This document shows, piece after piece, positions 17,968-28,012 of a stretch of DNA of 64,000 bases. The notes below the pieces were generated by a model. It made no database searches. It was not told the origin of the DNA and saw only the letters and a program-made list of their open reading frames with translations. The position numbers were made by a program, and so were the translations under genes. Location of the stretch: NCBI RefSeq assembly GCF_947501905.1, contig NZ_CANMXL010000004.1:394777-458776 (forward strand), in the 5' to 3' direction. Every line of letters starts with the position of its first letter. Position 1 is the first letter of the stretch. The stretch is from an uncultured Winogradskyella sp. Its GTDB lineage: Bacteria > Bacteroidota > Bacteroidia > Flavobacteriales > Flavobacteriaceae.

Positions 17968-20967
17968 ATGAAAACAATCTGTAGTTGTTTTTTTTTATTT
18001 CTGTTTTATTTCAATTTCGGGCAACCCCAAAAGTTATATCATAAGACCTATGACAAAACTGATGGTATTGAATTAGACAGTATTAGTGCCTTAGCCTTTG
18101 ATAATGATGGTTTTTTGTGGCTAGCCGGTAGTAATATGGATACTAGAACTATAGTTTTTAGTGACACTAGGCTAGAATTACAGCGCTTTAATGGATTCTC
18201 TTTTGATGACATACCTCTTCCCTTAATTAATAATCAACCTGTTATTAAAGTTAATAGTTTTTATAAGCGATTTGATGGCGAATTTTATATTAACGCTACT
18301 ACAGCATCTGGAAATGTACTTTTACTTTTTGACCCATTTACAGTTAAATTTGATACTGTATCATTTAACGGAAAAAAAATAATATCTGGTCTTAGCAAAG
18401 TCTTTAACTATAAAAATCAGGACTATATTCTATCGCAATCTGAGAGAACAATCACATTAAACATCATCAAGAGTGACCTTTCCATTAAAAAATTATTCAG
18501 CTTTACAAGTGCTGAAAATAAGTTTTTGGTAGATGTAGCATCGGTTTTTATACCATTTAAAGATTATTGTATTATTGGTGATGATAATTTTCCTATTACA
18601 TATCTAGATTGGAATGGAAAAATCATTAAAAGACATGCCATAGATACTTTTATACGAGATCGAAATATTGATACTCAAAAATTTTGGCTAGACGAAGTCT
18701 TCAAAGTCGATAATACCATCTATGGATTTATAGAAAATAATTCTGTTTTACATAAAATAGATTCAATCTCTTTAGAAATTAAACCTAAAAAAAACATAAA
18801 TCTTAATAGCGAACATTTAAAGACTTATAATGATGCATTTGGCAATGCTATGATATTTAACTCCATAAATAATACTATTAATTTTCAGGTTTTAGAAGGC
18901 AATGGTTTTTCCAGTGTTTATAAATCAAAATTCGAAAATGTTGGTAGAATAGTAGTTGCCTCACAAAATCTGAATGATGAAGTTTGGCTAGCTACAAATG
19001 GAAAATTACACCATATTAAATTTCCGAAAAAGACAGTAAAAAAGTATTTGGAAAATCTAAGCTTAAGAGCCATAAAACCTCTTGATTCTATTAATTATTT
19101 AGTAGCAACTGAAGCAAATGGTTGGTTTACGCTCAATACAAAAACGGATAGCGTTTACCCATACGATGCATTTGAAAATGGAAGACCTTTAAAACCCTAT
19201 TCTTCAAGAAATATTATTATCGAAGAAGATACCATTTGGAGTAATAGTAATGGTAACATCATAAAAATAGATAAAAACAAAAAAACTGGTGAAACCTACA
19301 GACACTACCCAATTATCTGTATGGAAAAAATTAACGATAGTACTATTATTTATGGTACTAATGGTTATAATTTGATGCAGTTTAATACCAAGACTAAAGC
19401 GCATACTGTTTTAGCAAAAACCGATTCATTGCATATTTATGACTTAGAAATAAAAAAGAAAGATAATCTGTTAGTTGCTGGTACAAACAAAGGCTTATTA
19501 ACTTATCATCTTAGTACCAAATCAACAGCTTTTTACAACTTGCCTTCCCAACTTGAAGATCGATTTATATTAACGCTAGAATATCATAAAGATTACGACT
19601 ATCTATTAGGAACCAGGTCAGGGCAAATTGTTGCATTTAATGCTGAGACAAAAAGCTTTACTCCAATATACAAAGACGATTTAAAGGCTGGTATAGCTAC
19701 TATTTTGTTTGATGATAAAACTTGGTGGATTAACACATTTAATGGTATTGTAGCTTATAACCCTGAAGATAAAACCTCAACTCGCTTTTCAGAAAAAGAC
19801 GGACTTAGTCATTTTGAAGGCAATAGATATAGTGCTTTAAAAACAGATAAGGGCTTGTTTTTTGGTGCTATAAAAGGCTTGAATTTTTTCAGTCCAAAAG
19901 ATTTGAAAGCACAAAACGATTCGGCATCGCTAGAGTTACTAAAAGTAAAGCACTTTGATACATCTAAAAGAGTATTCAAAAGCGATTATAATCGTGAAGT
20001 TTTTAACAACGATTACAGCATTGTTTTACCTAGCGAGAATCGTGCTCTGGATATTAATTTCGGTTTAAAAAACATAAATGCCGTAAACAATGGCTATAGC
20101 TTTAAGTATAAGCTTAACGATAAAGATTGGGTAGAGCTAAAAGACAAAAACAGCATTCAGTTTCCTAATTTGGCTTCAGGAAAATACATCCTAGAGATTG
20201 AAGCTGAGGATTTTTCTGGTAACAAAGTTGGTGAGTCTTTATTAGTAAACATCAATAGTAAAGCCCTGTTTTACAAAACTTGGTGGTTTTTTCTTCTGGT
20301 ATCCCTAGCAGCAATCTCTATTTTATTATGGATGCTAAAACAAACCAATATTAAAAATCGATTACAAGAGCAATTTGCATTAGATCTCATACAATCACAA
20401 GAAGACGAACGCAAACGCATTGCTAGAGAATTACATGATAGTGTGAGTCAGCAATTAACACTTATAAAAAGAAAGGCACAAAACAATGCGCAATCAGAAA
20501 TATCAGATTTAACTAATAATACACTCGAAGAAGTACGACATATTTCTCGAGGCCTTTTTCCGCCTTTATTAAAACAGTTAGGGTTTACCGAAAGTGTTGA
20601 GCAACTAGCAATAGATATTGATGAAAACAATGAACTTTTTGTCTCTACTGATATAGAAAATATTGACGATGACTTAACCGATGAAAACGCTTTGCATCTG
20701 TACAGATTTGTTCAAGAATGCATCAATAACAGTTTAAAACACGCAGAAGCTAAAGCAATATCGATAAGCATAGACAAAGAAAAAGATGTTATTTTAGTGC
20801 TGATTAAGGATAATGGTAAAGGTTTTGATGTAAACTCAGCAAAAAACAAAACTAGCTTAGGCTTAAAAACATTGGAAGAACGTATTAAAATCTTAAACGG
20901 AGAATTACTAATTGATAGTAAACTAGGAAAAGGTACAACGACCAAAGCTAAAATACATTTATCGTAG
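17968..20967 (+). CDS. Sensor histidine kinase with extracytoplasmic propeller and Y_Y_Y domain
   Basis: A 999-residue membrane kinase. A signal peptide (about 1-18) leads into a large periplasmic sensor of repeated WLAG/WLATNG/WINTFNG-type blades (two-component regulator propeller), then a Y_Y_Y-like module (about 690-765). One transmembrane helix (TWWFFLLVSLAAISILLWML, about 771-790) follows. The cytoplasmic part is a HisKA_3 dimerisation domain with phospho-acceptor H823 in RKRIARELHDSVSQQL and a HATPase with LIKDNGKGFD and LGLKTLEERI. Unlike many Bacteroidota propeller sensors it carries no fused receiver or AraC domain. It pairs with the LuxR regulator 3 bp downstream. Confidence 0.9.
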   Translation: MKTICSCFFLFLFYFNFGQPQKLYHKTYDKTDGIELDSISALAFDNDGFLWLAGSNMDTRTIVFSDTRLELQRFNGFSFDDIPLPLINNQPVIKVNSFYKRFDGEFYINATTASGNVLLLFDPFTVKFDTVSFNGKKIISGLSKVFNYKNQDYILSQSERTITLNIIKSDLSIKKLFSFTSAENKFLVDVASVFIPFKDYCIIGDDNFPITYLDWNGKIIKRHAIDTFIRDRNIDTQKFWLDEVFKVDNTIYGFIENNSVLHKIDSISLEIKPKKNINLNSEHLKTYNDAFGNAMIFNSINNTINFQVLEGNGFSSVYKSKFENVGRIVVASQNLNDEVWLATNGKLHHIKFPKKTVKKYLENLSLRAIKPLDSINYLVATEANGWFTLNTKTDSVYPYDAFENGRPLKPYSSRNIIIEEDTIWSNSNGNIIKIDKNKKTGETYRHYPIICMEKINDSTIIYGTNGYNLMQFNTKTKAHTVLAKTDSLHIYDLEIKKKDNLLVAGTNKGLLTYHLSTKSTAFYNLPSQLEDRFILTLEYHKDYDYLLGTRSGQIVAFNAETKSFTPIYKDDLKAGIATILFDDKTWWINTFNGIVAYNPEDKTSTRFSEKDGLSHFEGNRYSALKTDKGLFFGAIKGLNFFSPKDLKAQNDSASLELLKVKHFDTSKRVFKSDYNREVFNNDYSIVLPSENRALDINFGLKNINAVNNGYSFKYKLNDKDWVELKDKNSIQFPNLASGKYILEIEAEDFSGNKVGESLLVNINSKALFYKTWWFFLLVSLAAISILLWMLKQTNIKNRLQEQFALDLIQSQEDERKRIARELHDSVSQQLTLIKRKAQNNAQSEISDLTNNTLEEVRHISRGLFPPLLKQLGFTESVEQLAIDIDENNELFVSTDIENIDDDLTDENALHLYRFVQECINNSLKHAEAKAISISIDKEKDVILVLIKDNGKGFDVNSAKNKTSLGLKTLEERIKILNGELLIDSKLGKGTTTKAKIHLS

Positions 20968-20970
20968 TTA

Positions 20971-21615
20971 ATGAATAGAGATATAAAAATATTAGTAGCT
21001 GACGACCACCCAATGCTTTTAAAAGGGCTTAAGGATGAGCTGATTAGTAATAATTATAAGAATATTACAACAGCTACAAATGGTGCTGAAGCTTTAGAAA
21101 AACTGGCTTCTGACACTCACGAAATTGCAATCTTAGATATTGAAATGCCACTCTTATCTGGCTTCGAAGTGATTAATAAATGCCAAGAGAAAGACCTAAA
21201 AACTAAATTTATCATTCTTACCTCACACAAAGAAAGTCGCTATATTTTCAAGGCTAAATCGCTAAACATCTCTGGTTACTTACTTAAAGATGAGCCGTTT
21301 TCTGAAATACAAAAATGCATATACAAAGTGCTTGAGGGCAAAAATTATTACAGCTCTACCTTTAACGACGTGTTTCAGTCTCAGATATCACCAGAGCTAC
21401 AAAAAATAAAATTACTCTCACCTTCTGAACGCACTATAATTAGATTAATAGCACATAAAAAATCATCGAAAGAGATTTCTGAAACACTACTAATTTCTGT
21501 AAGAACCGTACAAAAACACCGCGCTAATATTATTAAAAAGCTCAGCCTAAGTTCAGATCAAGATGCACTAACCAATTGGGTTTCGCAAAACAAAACACTT
21601 ATTTCTTCATTATAA
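20971..21615 (+). CDS. LuxR/NarL-type response regulator
   Basis: A 214-residue regulator. The receiver domain (about 5-125) has the acidic pair D11-D12 in VADDHP, phospho-acceptor D56 in AILDIEMPLLSG, and the LTSHKE and GYLLKDE segments. The C-terminal LuxR helix-turn-helix includes LSPSERTIIRLIAHKKSSKEI and ISVRTVQKHRANIIKKL. It begins 3 bp after the sensor kinase, so they form a cognate pair. Two tandem palindromes lie just downstream of it and just before the surface-protein genes; they are candidate targets for this protein. Confidence 0.92.
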   Translation: MNRDIKILVADDHPMLLKGLKDELISNNYKNITTATNGAEALEKLASDTHEIAILDIEMPLLSGFEVINKCQEKDLKTKFIILTSHKESRYIFKAKSLNISGYLLKDEPFSEIQKCIYKVLEGKNYYSSTFNDVFQSQISPELQKIKLLSPSERTIIRLIAHKKSSKEISETLLISVRTVQKHRANIIKKLSLSSDQDALTNWVSQNKTLISSL

Positions 21616-21618
21616 TCT

Positions 21619-21642
21619 ACTACGTAGGCCTACGTAGTTTTT
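21619..21642 (+). terminator. 20-bp perfect palindrome plus T-run; terminator and/or operator
   Basis: ACTACGTAGGCCTACGTAGT (21619-21638) is a perfect 20-bp palindrome followed by TTTTT (21638-21642), 4 bp after the stop of the response regulator gene. As RNA it forms a hairpin with a U-run, consistent with intrinsic termination. The TACGTA-centred symmetry would also suit a dimeric LuxR-type regulator. A second palindrome follows 7 bp downstream, which a terminator alone does not explain. Confidence 0.6.
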
Positions 21643-21645
21643 GAC

Positions 21646-21655
21646 ACGCATGCGT
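21646..21655. promoter_or_regulatory. 10-bp palindrome upstream of surface-protein cluster
   Basis: ACGCATGCGT is a perfect palindrome 7 bp after the 20-bp palindrome and 78 bp before the start codon at 21734. It has no T-run. It is a candidate operator for the adjacent LuxR-type regulator; no consensus is available to test this by eye. Confidence 0.35.
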
Positions 21656-21733
21656 ATTGTGTGAAATTACCTATGAGCATAACTTGTCCTCATAATTAGC
21701 TATTAATTTCTTAACATTCCAAAACTACGCACA

Positions 21734-24700
21734 ATGAGAACAAAATTACTTCTGCTTTTTGTCTTTTCAATTTCAGTTTTATCTCATACTCAAACGACAA
21801 GCATACCAGACAGTGTCTTTGAGCAGCGGCTTATTGATTTAGGCTTAGATGATGTTATTGACGGGCAAGTATTAACTACTAACATTGACTCAGTAACTAT
21901 TTTGGATATAGATAACTTACCCGTTAGCAACTTAAGCGGTATAGAAGATTTTATTGCTTTAGAAACTTTATTGGCAAGTAACTCTTCAATCTCATCTATA
22001 AATGTAAGATTTAACACAAATCTTCTATTTCTTGATGTAAGCAACACAAACATTCAATCTCTTAATTTAAATGATAATACTGACCTTATGTCGCTTGATG
22101 TAAGTGGTACTAGAATTTCATCGCTTGATGTAAAAGCTAATACAAATCTTTCTACGCTTAATGTAAGCTCCAACAACTTTCTTAATTTGCTTGACGTAAG
22201 TGATACTAATCTTTCTTCAATTGATTTAAGTTCCAACCCTAACCTTTCAATACTATTCCTAAGAAATACCAACATATCAGAATTAGATTTAAGTTCCAAT
22301 CCTAACCTTTCTTCGCTTGATATAAGAAATACAAGTATTTCTGCACTTGACATAAGTAATAATCCTGACGTTATACAGCTTATATTAAGTAGTACTAGCA
22401 TTTCATCGCTTGATGTAAGTGCTAACGCCAATCTATCAAATCTTCACGTAGGAAATACAAACCTTTCTGCTCTTGATGTAAGCGCCAATACCAACCTAAC
22501 GTTTCTAAGTGCCTTAAATACATTAAATTTATCTACACTACACCTTCCTGAGAGTATATCATCATTGGATATAAGTGGTACTATTATAACTACATTAGAT
22601 TTAAGTTTGCAAACTAACCTTACGGGTCTAGTTATTTCTAATAACAGTCATCTTACACAACTCAATTTGCAAAACGGAGCCAATACAAGTATTATAGGGT
22701 TTACTAGTTTCTCAACACCAAACCTATTCTGTATCCAAGTAGATGATGTAGCGTATGCAAATAGCAATTGGGTAAATATTGACCCAGCAAACAACTTTAG
22801 TACCGCTTGTCCGTGTCCACAAACCACAATAGCACAAAATATTACAGCGGAACTTGATGCAAATGGCGAAGTTGTAATCACGGAGGCAGATATTTATACT
22901 AATTTTTTAGGCGATTGTGTTTATGAAACAGTGACTATTAATCCAAATACGTTTACCTGTGACGATTTAGAGTTTGAAGGTTTTTCGAGTCAAGCTTTAG
23001 ATTTAGATGGATCATTTCAGTATGCAGAAATTCCAAATACGCCATCACTAAACTTACCAAATTCTTGGACACTTGAAGGTTGGATATACCCTACAGGATT
23101 TAATCCTGGTGGTGATGTCGTCATTGATAAATATTCTGGCACCTCATTCTTTGATGAGTATAGCATACTTCATTTTGGCGGTAATTATTTTGCTGAAGTG
23201 ACTACCAGTGATGGAAATTTTGCTGTTAATGGTGGTCCGGTAACGCTAAACCAATGGACACATATTGCTGGTGTTTATGACCAAGTTAATGGTACATTAT
23301 CAATATATATTAATGGTACACTCCAAAACACGGCCACTGGTATAACAGGAAGTTCTCTAAGCACAACCAACAACACTATTTTAGGTGGAGTTGACTGGGG
23401 CAACGCAACCTTTACAGGAACTATAGACGAACTTCGAATTTGGGATAGAGCACTTACTGCTCAAGAAATTGCTGACCAACGCAGTCAAATACTCAGTAGT
23501 GATGAACCAAATTTAGTAGGTTATTTCCGTATCGAACAAGGTCCAGGAAATAACACTCTGTTAGATAGTTCTCCAAATAACAACACCGCCAGTTTTTTTA
23601 ATCTAGATGCCAACACAGATTGGAATACTCTCAATACAGCTACAGTTAATGGTGAGCCAGGAGTTATTCCTGTAATCCTTACTGTAACTGATGGCAACAA
23701 TAATTCATCAATAACTCCACTACAAGTCACAGTAGTAGATAATTTAGCGCCAAATGTTATAACACAAGATGTTACAGTTACTATAAACTGCAATAATCCT
23801 ACAGCTACCATAACTGCCGACGCTATAAATAATGGGTCAACAGACAATTGTCAAATCCTTAATATCGATTTAGATATAACATCGTTTGATGAAACTAATT
23901 TAGGTGAAAACATAGTAACTCTAACTGTAACAGATACCTCGGGCAATAGTAATTCAGAAACTGCTATAGTAAATGTTATTAATACAACCCAAATAATTTA
24001 TGTAGATCAAAATGCTACAGGAAGTAATACTGGTGAAAATTGGACAAATGCTTACACAGATTTACAATCGGCTATAGACCAAGCTACAACTTGTAGTATT
24101 AGAGACCAAATATGGGTTGCCGCCGGAATTTATAAGCCCTCTGTTTTACCAAGAAACAGCACACCACTTTCAACTCTAAACTTTTTTGACGATCGTAACT
24201 TTAGTTTTCATTTAGTTAATAATGTGGCTATGTATGGTGGTTTTTCTGGTAATGAGAATGATATTTCGGAACGAAATTTAGGATTAAACCCAACCATTTT
24301 AAGTGGTGATATTGGAGTGTTGAATGATAACTCTGACAACATCCTAAACATTATAACTTCAATAAATGATAGTGCAAACACAATTGTAGATGGTTTTATT
24401 ATTGAAGAAGCAAATGCAGATAGAGGATTTCCTATTATGTCTGGCGATCCTTGCGAAGCAGATCCTTGCCCAGATAACTCTGGACCAGATGGAGGTGCTA
24501 CTATTGAAGGTCAAATCGTCACATTTACAAATGGTGCTGCTATAAATGCAACTAACACTTCAATTAAAATTCAAAACTGCATTTTTAGAGCTAACGCTGC
24601 AACTATACTAGCATCATTATATTTTGGTTCTGGTGGCTTACCATTAATTTCTAATACACTATTTTATAATAATACTGGAAATCTAAGTGTACTATTTATT

Positions 24701-25369
24701 GACCAAATTGGTAGTACACAGGCAGAACTTAGTAATCTTACATTTATAAACAATACACTAAACTTGCCTATCGGAAGTAACGCGATAGCTTCAACCAGTA
24801 GTCTATCTACCATTAAAAACAGTGTGTTTTTTAATAATACAACGGGTATTGATATTGTATCTTCCAATGCAAACTCTACAAATAATTTCATATCTAATAG
24901 TGGCGGAAATGGTACTCTTTTAACAACAGACCCATTTGTAAATAGTATGGATATCGATGGTTCTGATGATATTTTAGGAACTATTGATGACGGTTTAATT
25001 CCCGCACAAGGTAGCGCTCTAATAGATGCTGGTATTGCATTACCAAATACACCATTAACCGACATAACAGGAAGAACACGAATAGTTGGATTAGCAATTG
25101 ATGTTGGTGCTTACGAGTTTCAACAAACATTGTCTAATACAGATTTTAACTTTTCTAATTATTCAATTTACCCAAACCCTACAAACAGTATTCTTAACAT
25201 AAAAGGTTTAAAGACCTCTGAGGAAGTTGAAATCTATAACATATCAGGACAAAAGCTATTCACCAAAACTATTGATTTAAGCAAAAATACAATTGATGTA
25301 TCTCAGTTATCTACAGGAATATATTTCCTTAAGATTGATGAAGAAAGCATAAAGTTTATAAAAAACTAA
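21734..25369 (+). CDS. T9SS-exported LRR/LamG/HYR/beta-helix surface protein
   Basis: A 1211-residue secreted protein. Signal peptide 1-20 is followed by a leucine-rich-repeat region (about 60-310) with a two-step pattern, LDVSxTxISSLDVSxNxNL. A LamG-like concanavalin fold comes next (about 415-595, with LEGWIYPTG and DELRIWDRALTAQEI). Then comes an HYR-like Ig module (about 665-750), a right-handed beta-helix-like region beginning IIYVDQNATGSNTGENW (about 755-1130), and a T9SS sorting domain (YPNPTNSILNIKG ... IYFLKIDEES, about 1145-1211). It is likely displayed on or released from the outer membrane, for adhesion or glycan binding. It is the first gene after the kinase/regulator pair. Confidence 0.88.
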   Translation: MRTKLLLLFVFSISVLSHTQTTSIPDSVFEQRLIDLGLDDVIDGQVLTTNIDSVTILDIDNLPVSNLSGIEDFIALETLLASNSSISSINVRFNTNLLFLDVSNTNIQSLNLNDNTDLMSLDVSGTRISSLDVKANTNLSTLNVSSNNFLNLLDVSDTNLSSIDLSSNPNLSILFLRNTNISELDLSSNPNLSSLDIRNTSISALDISNNPDVIQLILSSTSISSLDVSANANLSNLHVGNTNLSALDVSANTNLTFLSALNTLNLSTLHLPESISSLDISGTIITTLDLSLQTNLTGLVISNNSHLTQLNLQNGANTSIIGFTSFSTPNLFCIQVDDVAYANSNWVNIDPANNFSTACPCPQTTIAQNITAELDANGEVVITEADIYTNFLGDCVYETVTINPNTFTCDDLEFEGFSSQALDLDGSFQYAEIPNTPSLNLPNSWTLEGWIYPTGFNPGGDVVIDKYSGTSFFDEYSILHFGGNYFAEVTTSDGNFAVNGGPVTLNQWTHIAGVYDQVNGTLSIYINGTLQNTATGITGSSLSTTNNTILGGVDWGNATFTGTIDELRIWDRALTAQEIADQRSQILSSDEPNLVGYFRIEQGPGNNTLLDSSPNNNTASFFNLDANTDWNTLNTATVNGEPGVIPVILTVTDGNNNSSITPLQVTVVDNLAPNVITQDVTVTINCNNPTATITADAINNGSTDNCQILNIDLDITSFDETNLGENIVTLTVTDTSGNSNSETAIVNVINTTQIIYVDQNATGSNTGENWTNAYTDLQSAIDQATTCSIRDQIWVAAGIYKPSVLPRNSTPLSTLNFFDDRNFSFHLVNNVAMYGGFSGNENDISERNLGLNPTILSGDIGVLNDNSDNILNIITSINDSANTIVDGFIIEEANADRGFPIMSGDPCEADPCPDNSGPDGGATIEGQIVTFTNGAAINATNTSIKIQNCIFRANAATILASLYFGSGGLPLISNTLFYNNTGNLSVLFIDQIGSTQAELSNLTFINNTLNLPIGSNAIASTSSLSTIKNSVFFNNTTGIDIVSSNANSTNNFISNSGGNGTLLTTDPFVNSMDIDGSDDILGTIDDGLIPAQGSALIDAGIALPNTPLTDITGRTRIVGLAIDVGAYEFQQTLSNTDFNFSNYSIYPNPTNSILNIKGLKTSEEVEIYNISGQKLFTKTIDLSKNTIDVSQLSTGIYFLKIDEESIKFIKN

Positions 25370-25460
25370 AAATACTTGCTCTACTTGCGGCTCTAAAATT
25401 GAGACAATTGTTTCGGGGGAAACATGACAATATCTTTTAAGGGGTCGCAAGTAAAGTAGG
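25229..25460 (+). repeat. Duplicated block, copy 1 (T9SS tail codons plus 109-bp identical intergenic element)
   Basis: Positions 25229-25460 match 27872-28103. By my alignment the coding part (25229-25351) carries seven mismatches, and the last 109 bp (25352-25460), mostly after the stop codon, are identical. The intergenic part has TACTTGC twice (25373-25379 and 25382-25388), either able to pair with GCAAGTA at 25447-25453. The best outer stem is TACTTGCG/CGCAAGTA. An inner hairpin TGTTTC-GGGG-GAAACA lies at 25409-25424. The block ends 17 bp before the next start codon. Confidence 0.85.
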
Positions 25461-25477
25461 TAATCAATATATCTAAA

Positions 25478-28012
25478 ATGAAAACAAAACTACTTCTACT
25501 TTTAGCCTTTTCGGTTTCTTTTTTAACCTATTCTCAGACCACATATACCTATACTGGTAATGGTAATTGGACAAATACAGTAAACTGGTCGCCAAGTTAT
25601 CCTGGCACTACCATAAATGCTGGCGATACGGTACTAATTTCTAATGGTACAGTTGTTACTGTAACAACAGAAATTCAAAACTCAGGAACTATAAATGTTG
25701 ATTTTGGCGGAGCATTATTTGTCGCTAGTAGCACGCTTAATAATCTTATCGGAGCAACCATAAGTTCAAATGGCTCTATTATAAACAGTGCCACAATTAA
25801 TAATATTGGTGATGTAAGTACACTCAATGGAGCTTATGAAAATAATGGGACTTTTGAAAATTCAGGAAGTTTAACTTTAGATAGCGATTCAGATAATAAT
25901 GGTGCACTAAATAACTCTGGGACATTAACCATTGGTGCGTCGGTCTTTAGTAATGTTTCTTTTTTTAATAATTCGTCAGGTATAATTAATAATCAATCTG
26001 GAGGAACCATAACTATCAGCCCTGGTAATTCTATAAATAACTCATCTAATGCTACGATAAATAATCTTTTAGGCGCAACTCTATCAATTGGTGGTTCACT
26101 AACAAATAACGCAATCATTGATAATGACGGTGATTTCAATTTCAACAGTGGTGCGTTTACAAATAATGTCACATTAGATAATTCTGGAAATGTAACTCTG
26201 AATAGAAATACTGAGAATATTGGCACTATAAGCAATACTGGAAATATAACTATAAATGGTATTGGTATATCTACAATCATTTCTAATAGAGGAACGTTTA
26301 ATAATCAAACTGGTGGATCAGTGATACTAAACTCATCAAGCAATATATTTAACACCTCAGGTGGACGCACAACTAATTTTGCCGGAGCAACAATTACCCT
26401 CAACAGCTTCTGCCAGCTAAGAACTACTAATCTTAATGGCGGTGGTACTATAGACAATTCTGGGTTAATTACTGCTACTGGTACTAATAGTGGAATAGAA
26501 AACAATGGTGGTATTGTAAACAATCTTATAAGTGGTACTATAACACTAAACCAAAGTAGCAGTATTATCAACCAAAGCAGTGGCGCTTTTAATAATCAAT
26601 CTGGAAGTACAATTAACGTAAATACTTCTGCGGTGTTAAATAATTCTTCAACATTAGATAATTACGGCATCATTACAAACAATGGAACTATTAACAACAA
26701 TTCTGTTTTTAACAATCAATCAGGGAGCACATTAACATTAAATGATAGGTTTAATAATAATGCTGTTTTAAGCAACTTAGGCACCATAACGATAGAGACA
26801 AGTGCTCTATTAGATAATCCTACTGGAAGTACTTTAAATAATAATATAGGAGCAACATTGACGGTCAATGGCTCAATTCATAATTCCTCAATTTTCGGTA
26901 ATTCAGGGATATTTGTAATGCATCAAAATAGTCTGTTATTTAATACTGCTAATGCAACATTAACTATAGATAATGGCTCATCAATATCGAGTTTTGGTAA
27001 TATATCTAATACTGGTACAATAGACGTAATTAACAGTTCAGGTATATTAAATAGAACTGGTGGTGTATTAACAAATGAATCTGGAGGAACAATAGAGTTA
27101 ACAGGTTCTTCATTACTAAGTACAAATGCATCAGCAACCATTACAAATAAATCAGGCAGTTCAATTACTTTAAATAATACATCAGAAGTAGTTTTATTAG
27201 CTGGTTCTGTGCTACATAATAATTCTGGAGGTTCAATTACCTTTAATTCATTTTCTAGGTTTAGAAATTTTGCAACTATAAATAATTCCGGAAGCTTATC
27301 AGTAAATGATATTGCATATGTAGAAAATAATCTTGGTGCCACAGTAAATAATAATGGAGCATTAAATAGTGTAGACAGCAATAGTTTTATTAATAATGGT
27401 ACATTATCTGGAACAAATACAGGTCATGCAGGAAGTTTTAACAATCAAGGTATTTTAAGTCCTGGGAATTCTGCTGGCACATATACTTTTGGCAATGATT
27501 ATACGCACAATAGTGCAACCTTAACTATGGAAATAGAAAACGCAACTACATACGATGTACTTGCAGTTACAGGCACCGCAAATTTAAGCGGTACATTAGA
27601 TATTAGTTTACTTAATGGTTTTGCTCCTAATATTGGCGACACTTTTGTTATCGTAACTGCTAACGATATTTCTGGTACTTTTGATACTATAAATTTCCCA
27701 ACTGCTCCTACGAATACTGCATGGAGTTTAAACTACAGCACATCCACTGTAACTGTCGAGTTATCTTCTACGCTTAGCAATGATTCATTTATAGAAAACA
27801 ACATTACTCTATATCCAAATCCCACAAAAAGTACACTAAATATAATTGGGTTATATAATACCTATGGTGCTGAAATCTATAACACCTCAGGACAAAAGCT
27901 ATTAACCAAAACTATTGATTTAAGTAAAAATACAATTGATGTATCTCAGTTATCTGCAGGAATATATTTCCTTAAGATTAATGAAGAAAGCATCAAGTTT
28001 ATAAAAAACTAA
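25478..28012 (+). CDS. T9SS-exported Asn/Ser/Thr-rich beta-solenoid adhesin-like protein
   Basis: An 844-residue secreted protein. Signal peptide 1-19 is followed by a G-N-W-x-N-x-x-NWSPSYPG segment shared with the next gene. About 650 residues follow of short repeats rich in N, S, G, T and I, built on variants of INNSGTLTI and FNNQSGSTITL. This pattern suggests a parallel beta-helix like haemagglutinin/autotransporter adhesins. Residues about 660-760 (GTYTFGNDYTHNSATLTMEI ... FDTINFP) resemble the cap of autotransporter passengers. The T9SS sorting domain (YPNPTKSTLNIIG ... IYFLKINEES) ends the chain. Probable adhesin or matrix protein. Confidence 0.83.
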   Translation: MKTKLLLLLAFSVSFLTYSQTTYTYTGNGNWTNTVNWSPSYPGTTINAGDTVLISNGTVVTVTTEIQNSGTINVDFGGALFVASSTLNNLIGATISSNGSIINSATINNIGDVSTLNGAYENNGTFENSGSLTLDSDSDNNGALNNSGTLTIGASVFSNVSFFNNSSGIINNQSGGTITISPGNSINNSSNATINNLLGATLSIGGSLTNNAIIDNDGDFNFNSGAFTNNVTLDNSGNVTLNRNTENIGTISNTGNITINGIGISTIISNRGTFNNQTGGSVILNSSSNIFNTSGGRTTNFAGATITLNSFCQLRTTNLNGGGTIDNSGLITATGTNSGIENNGGIVNNLISGTITLNQSSSIINQSSGAFNNQSGSTINVNTSAVLNNSSTLDNYGIITNNGTINNNSVFNNQSGSTLTLNDRFNNNAVLSNLGTITIETSALLDNPTGSTLNNNIGATLTVNGSIHNSSIFGNSGIFVMHQNSLLFNTANATLTIDNGSSISSFGNISNTGTIDVINSSGILNRTGGVLTNESGGTIELTGSSLLSTNASATITNKSGSSITLNNTSEVVLLAGSVLHNNSGGSITFNSFSRFRNFATINNSGSLSVNDIAYVENNLGATVNNNGALNSVDSNSFINNGTLSGTNTGHAGSFNNQGILSPGNSAGTYTFGNDYTHNSATLTMEIENATTYDVLAVTGTANLSGTLDISLLNGFAPNIGDTFVIVTANDISGTFDTINFPTAPTNTAWSLNYSTSTVTVELSSTLSNDSFIENNITLYPNPTKSTLNIIGLYNTYGAEIYNTSGQKLLTKTIDLSKNTIDVSQLSAGIYFLKINEESIKFIKN

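Noticed and set aside
25352..25460. Integron-type attC site or CRISPR-like repeat
   Set aside because: No RYYYAAC/GTTRRRY core sites, no integrase, and only two copies about 2.6 kb apart; the layout does not fit either.
26923..27381. Long minus-strand open frame (152 codons) inside the Asn-rich surface-protein gene
   Set aside because: It arises because AAT/AAC-rich codons read as ATT/GTT on the other strand and avoid stops. The translation is a low-complexity L/P/E/V string without domain features. The same applies to 25993-26280, 26305-26571 and 22054-22431.
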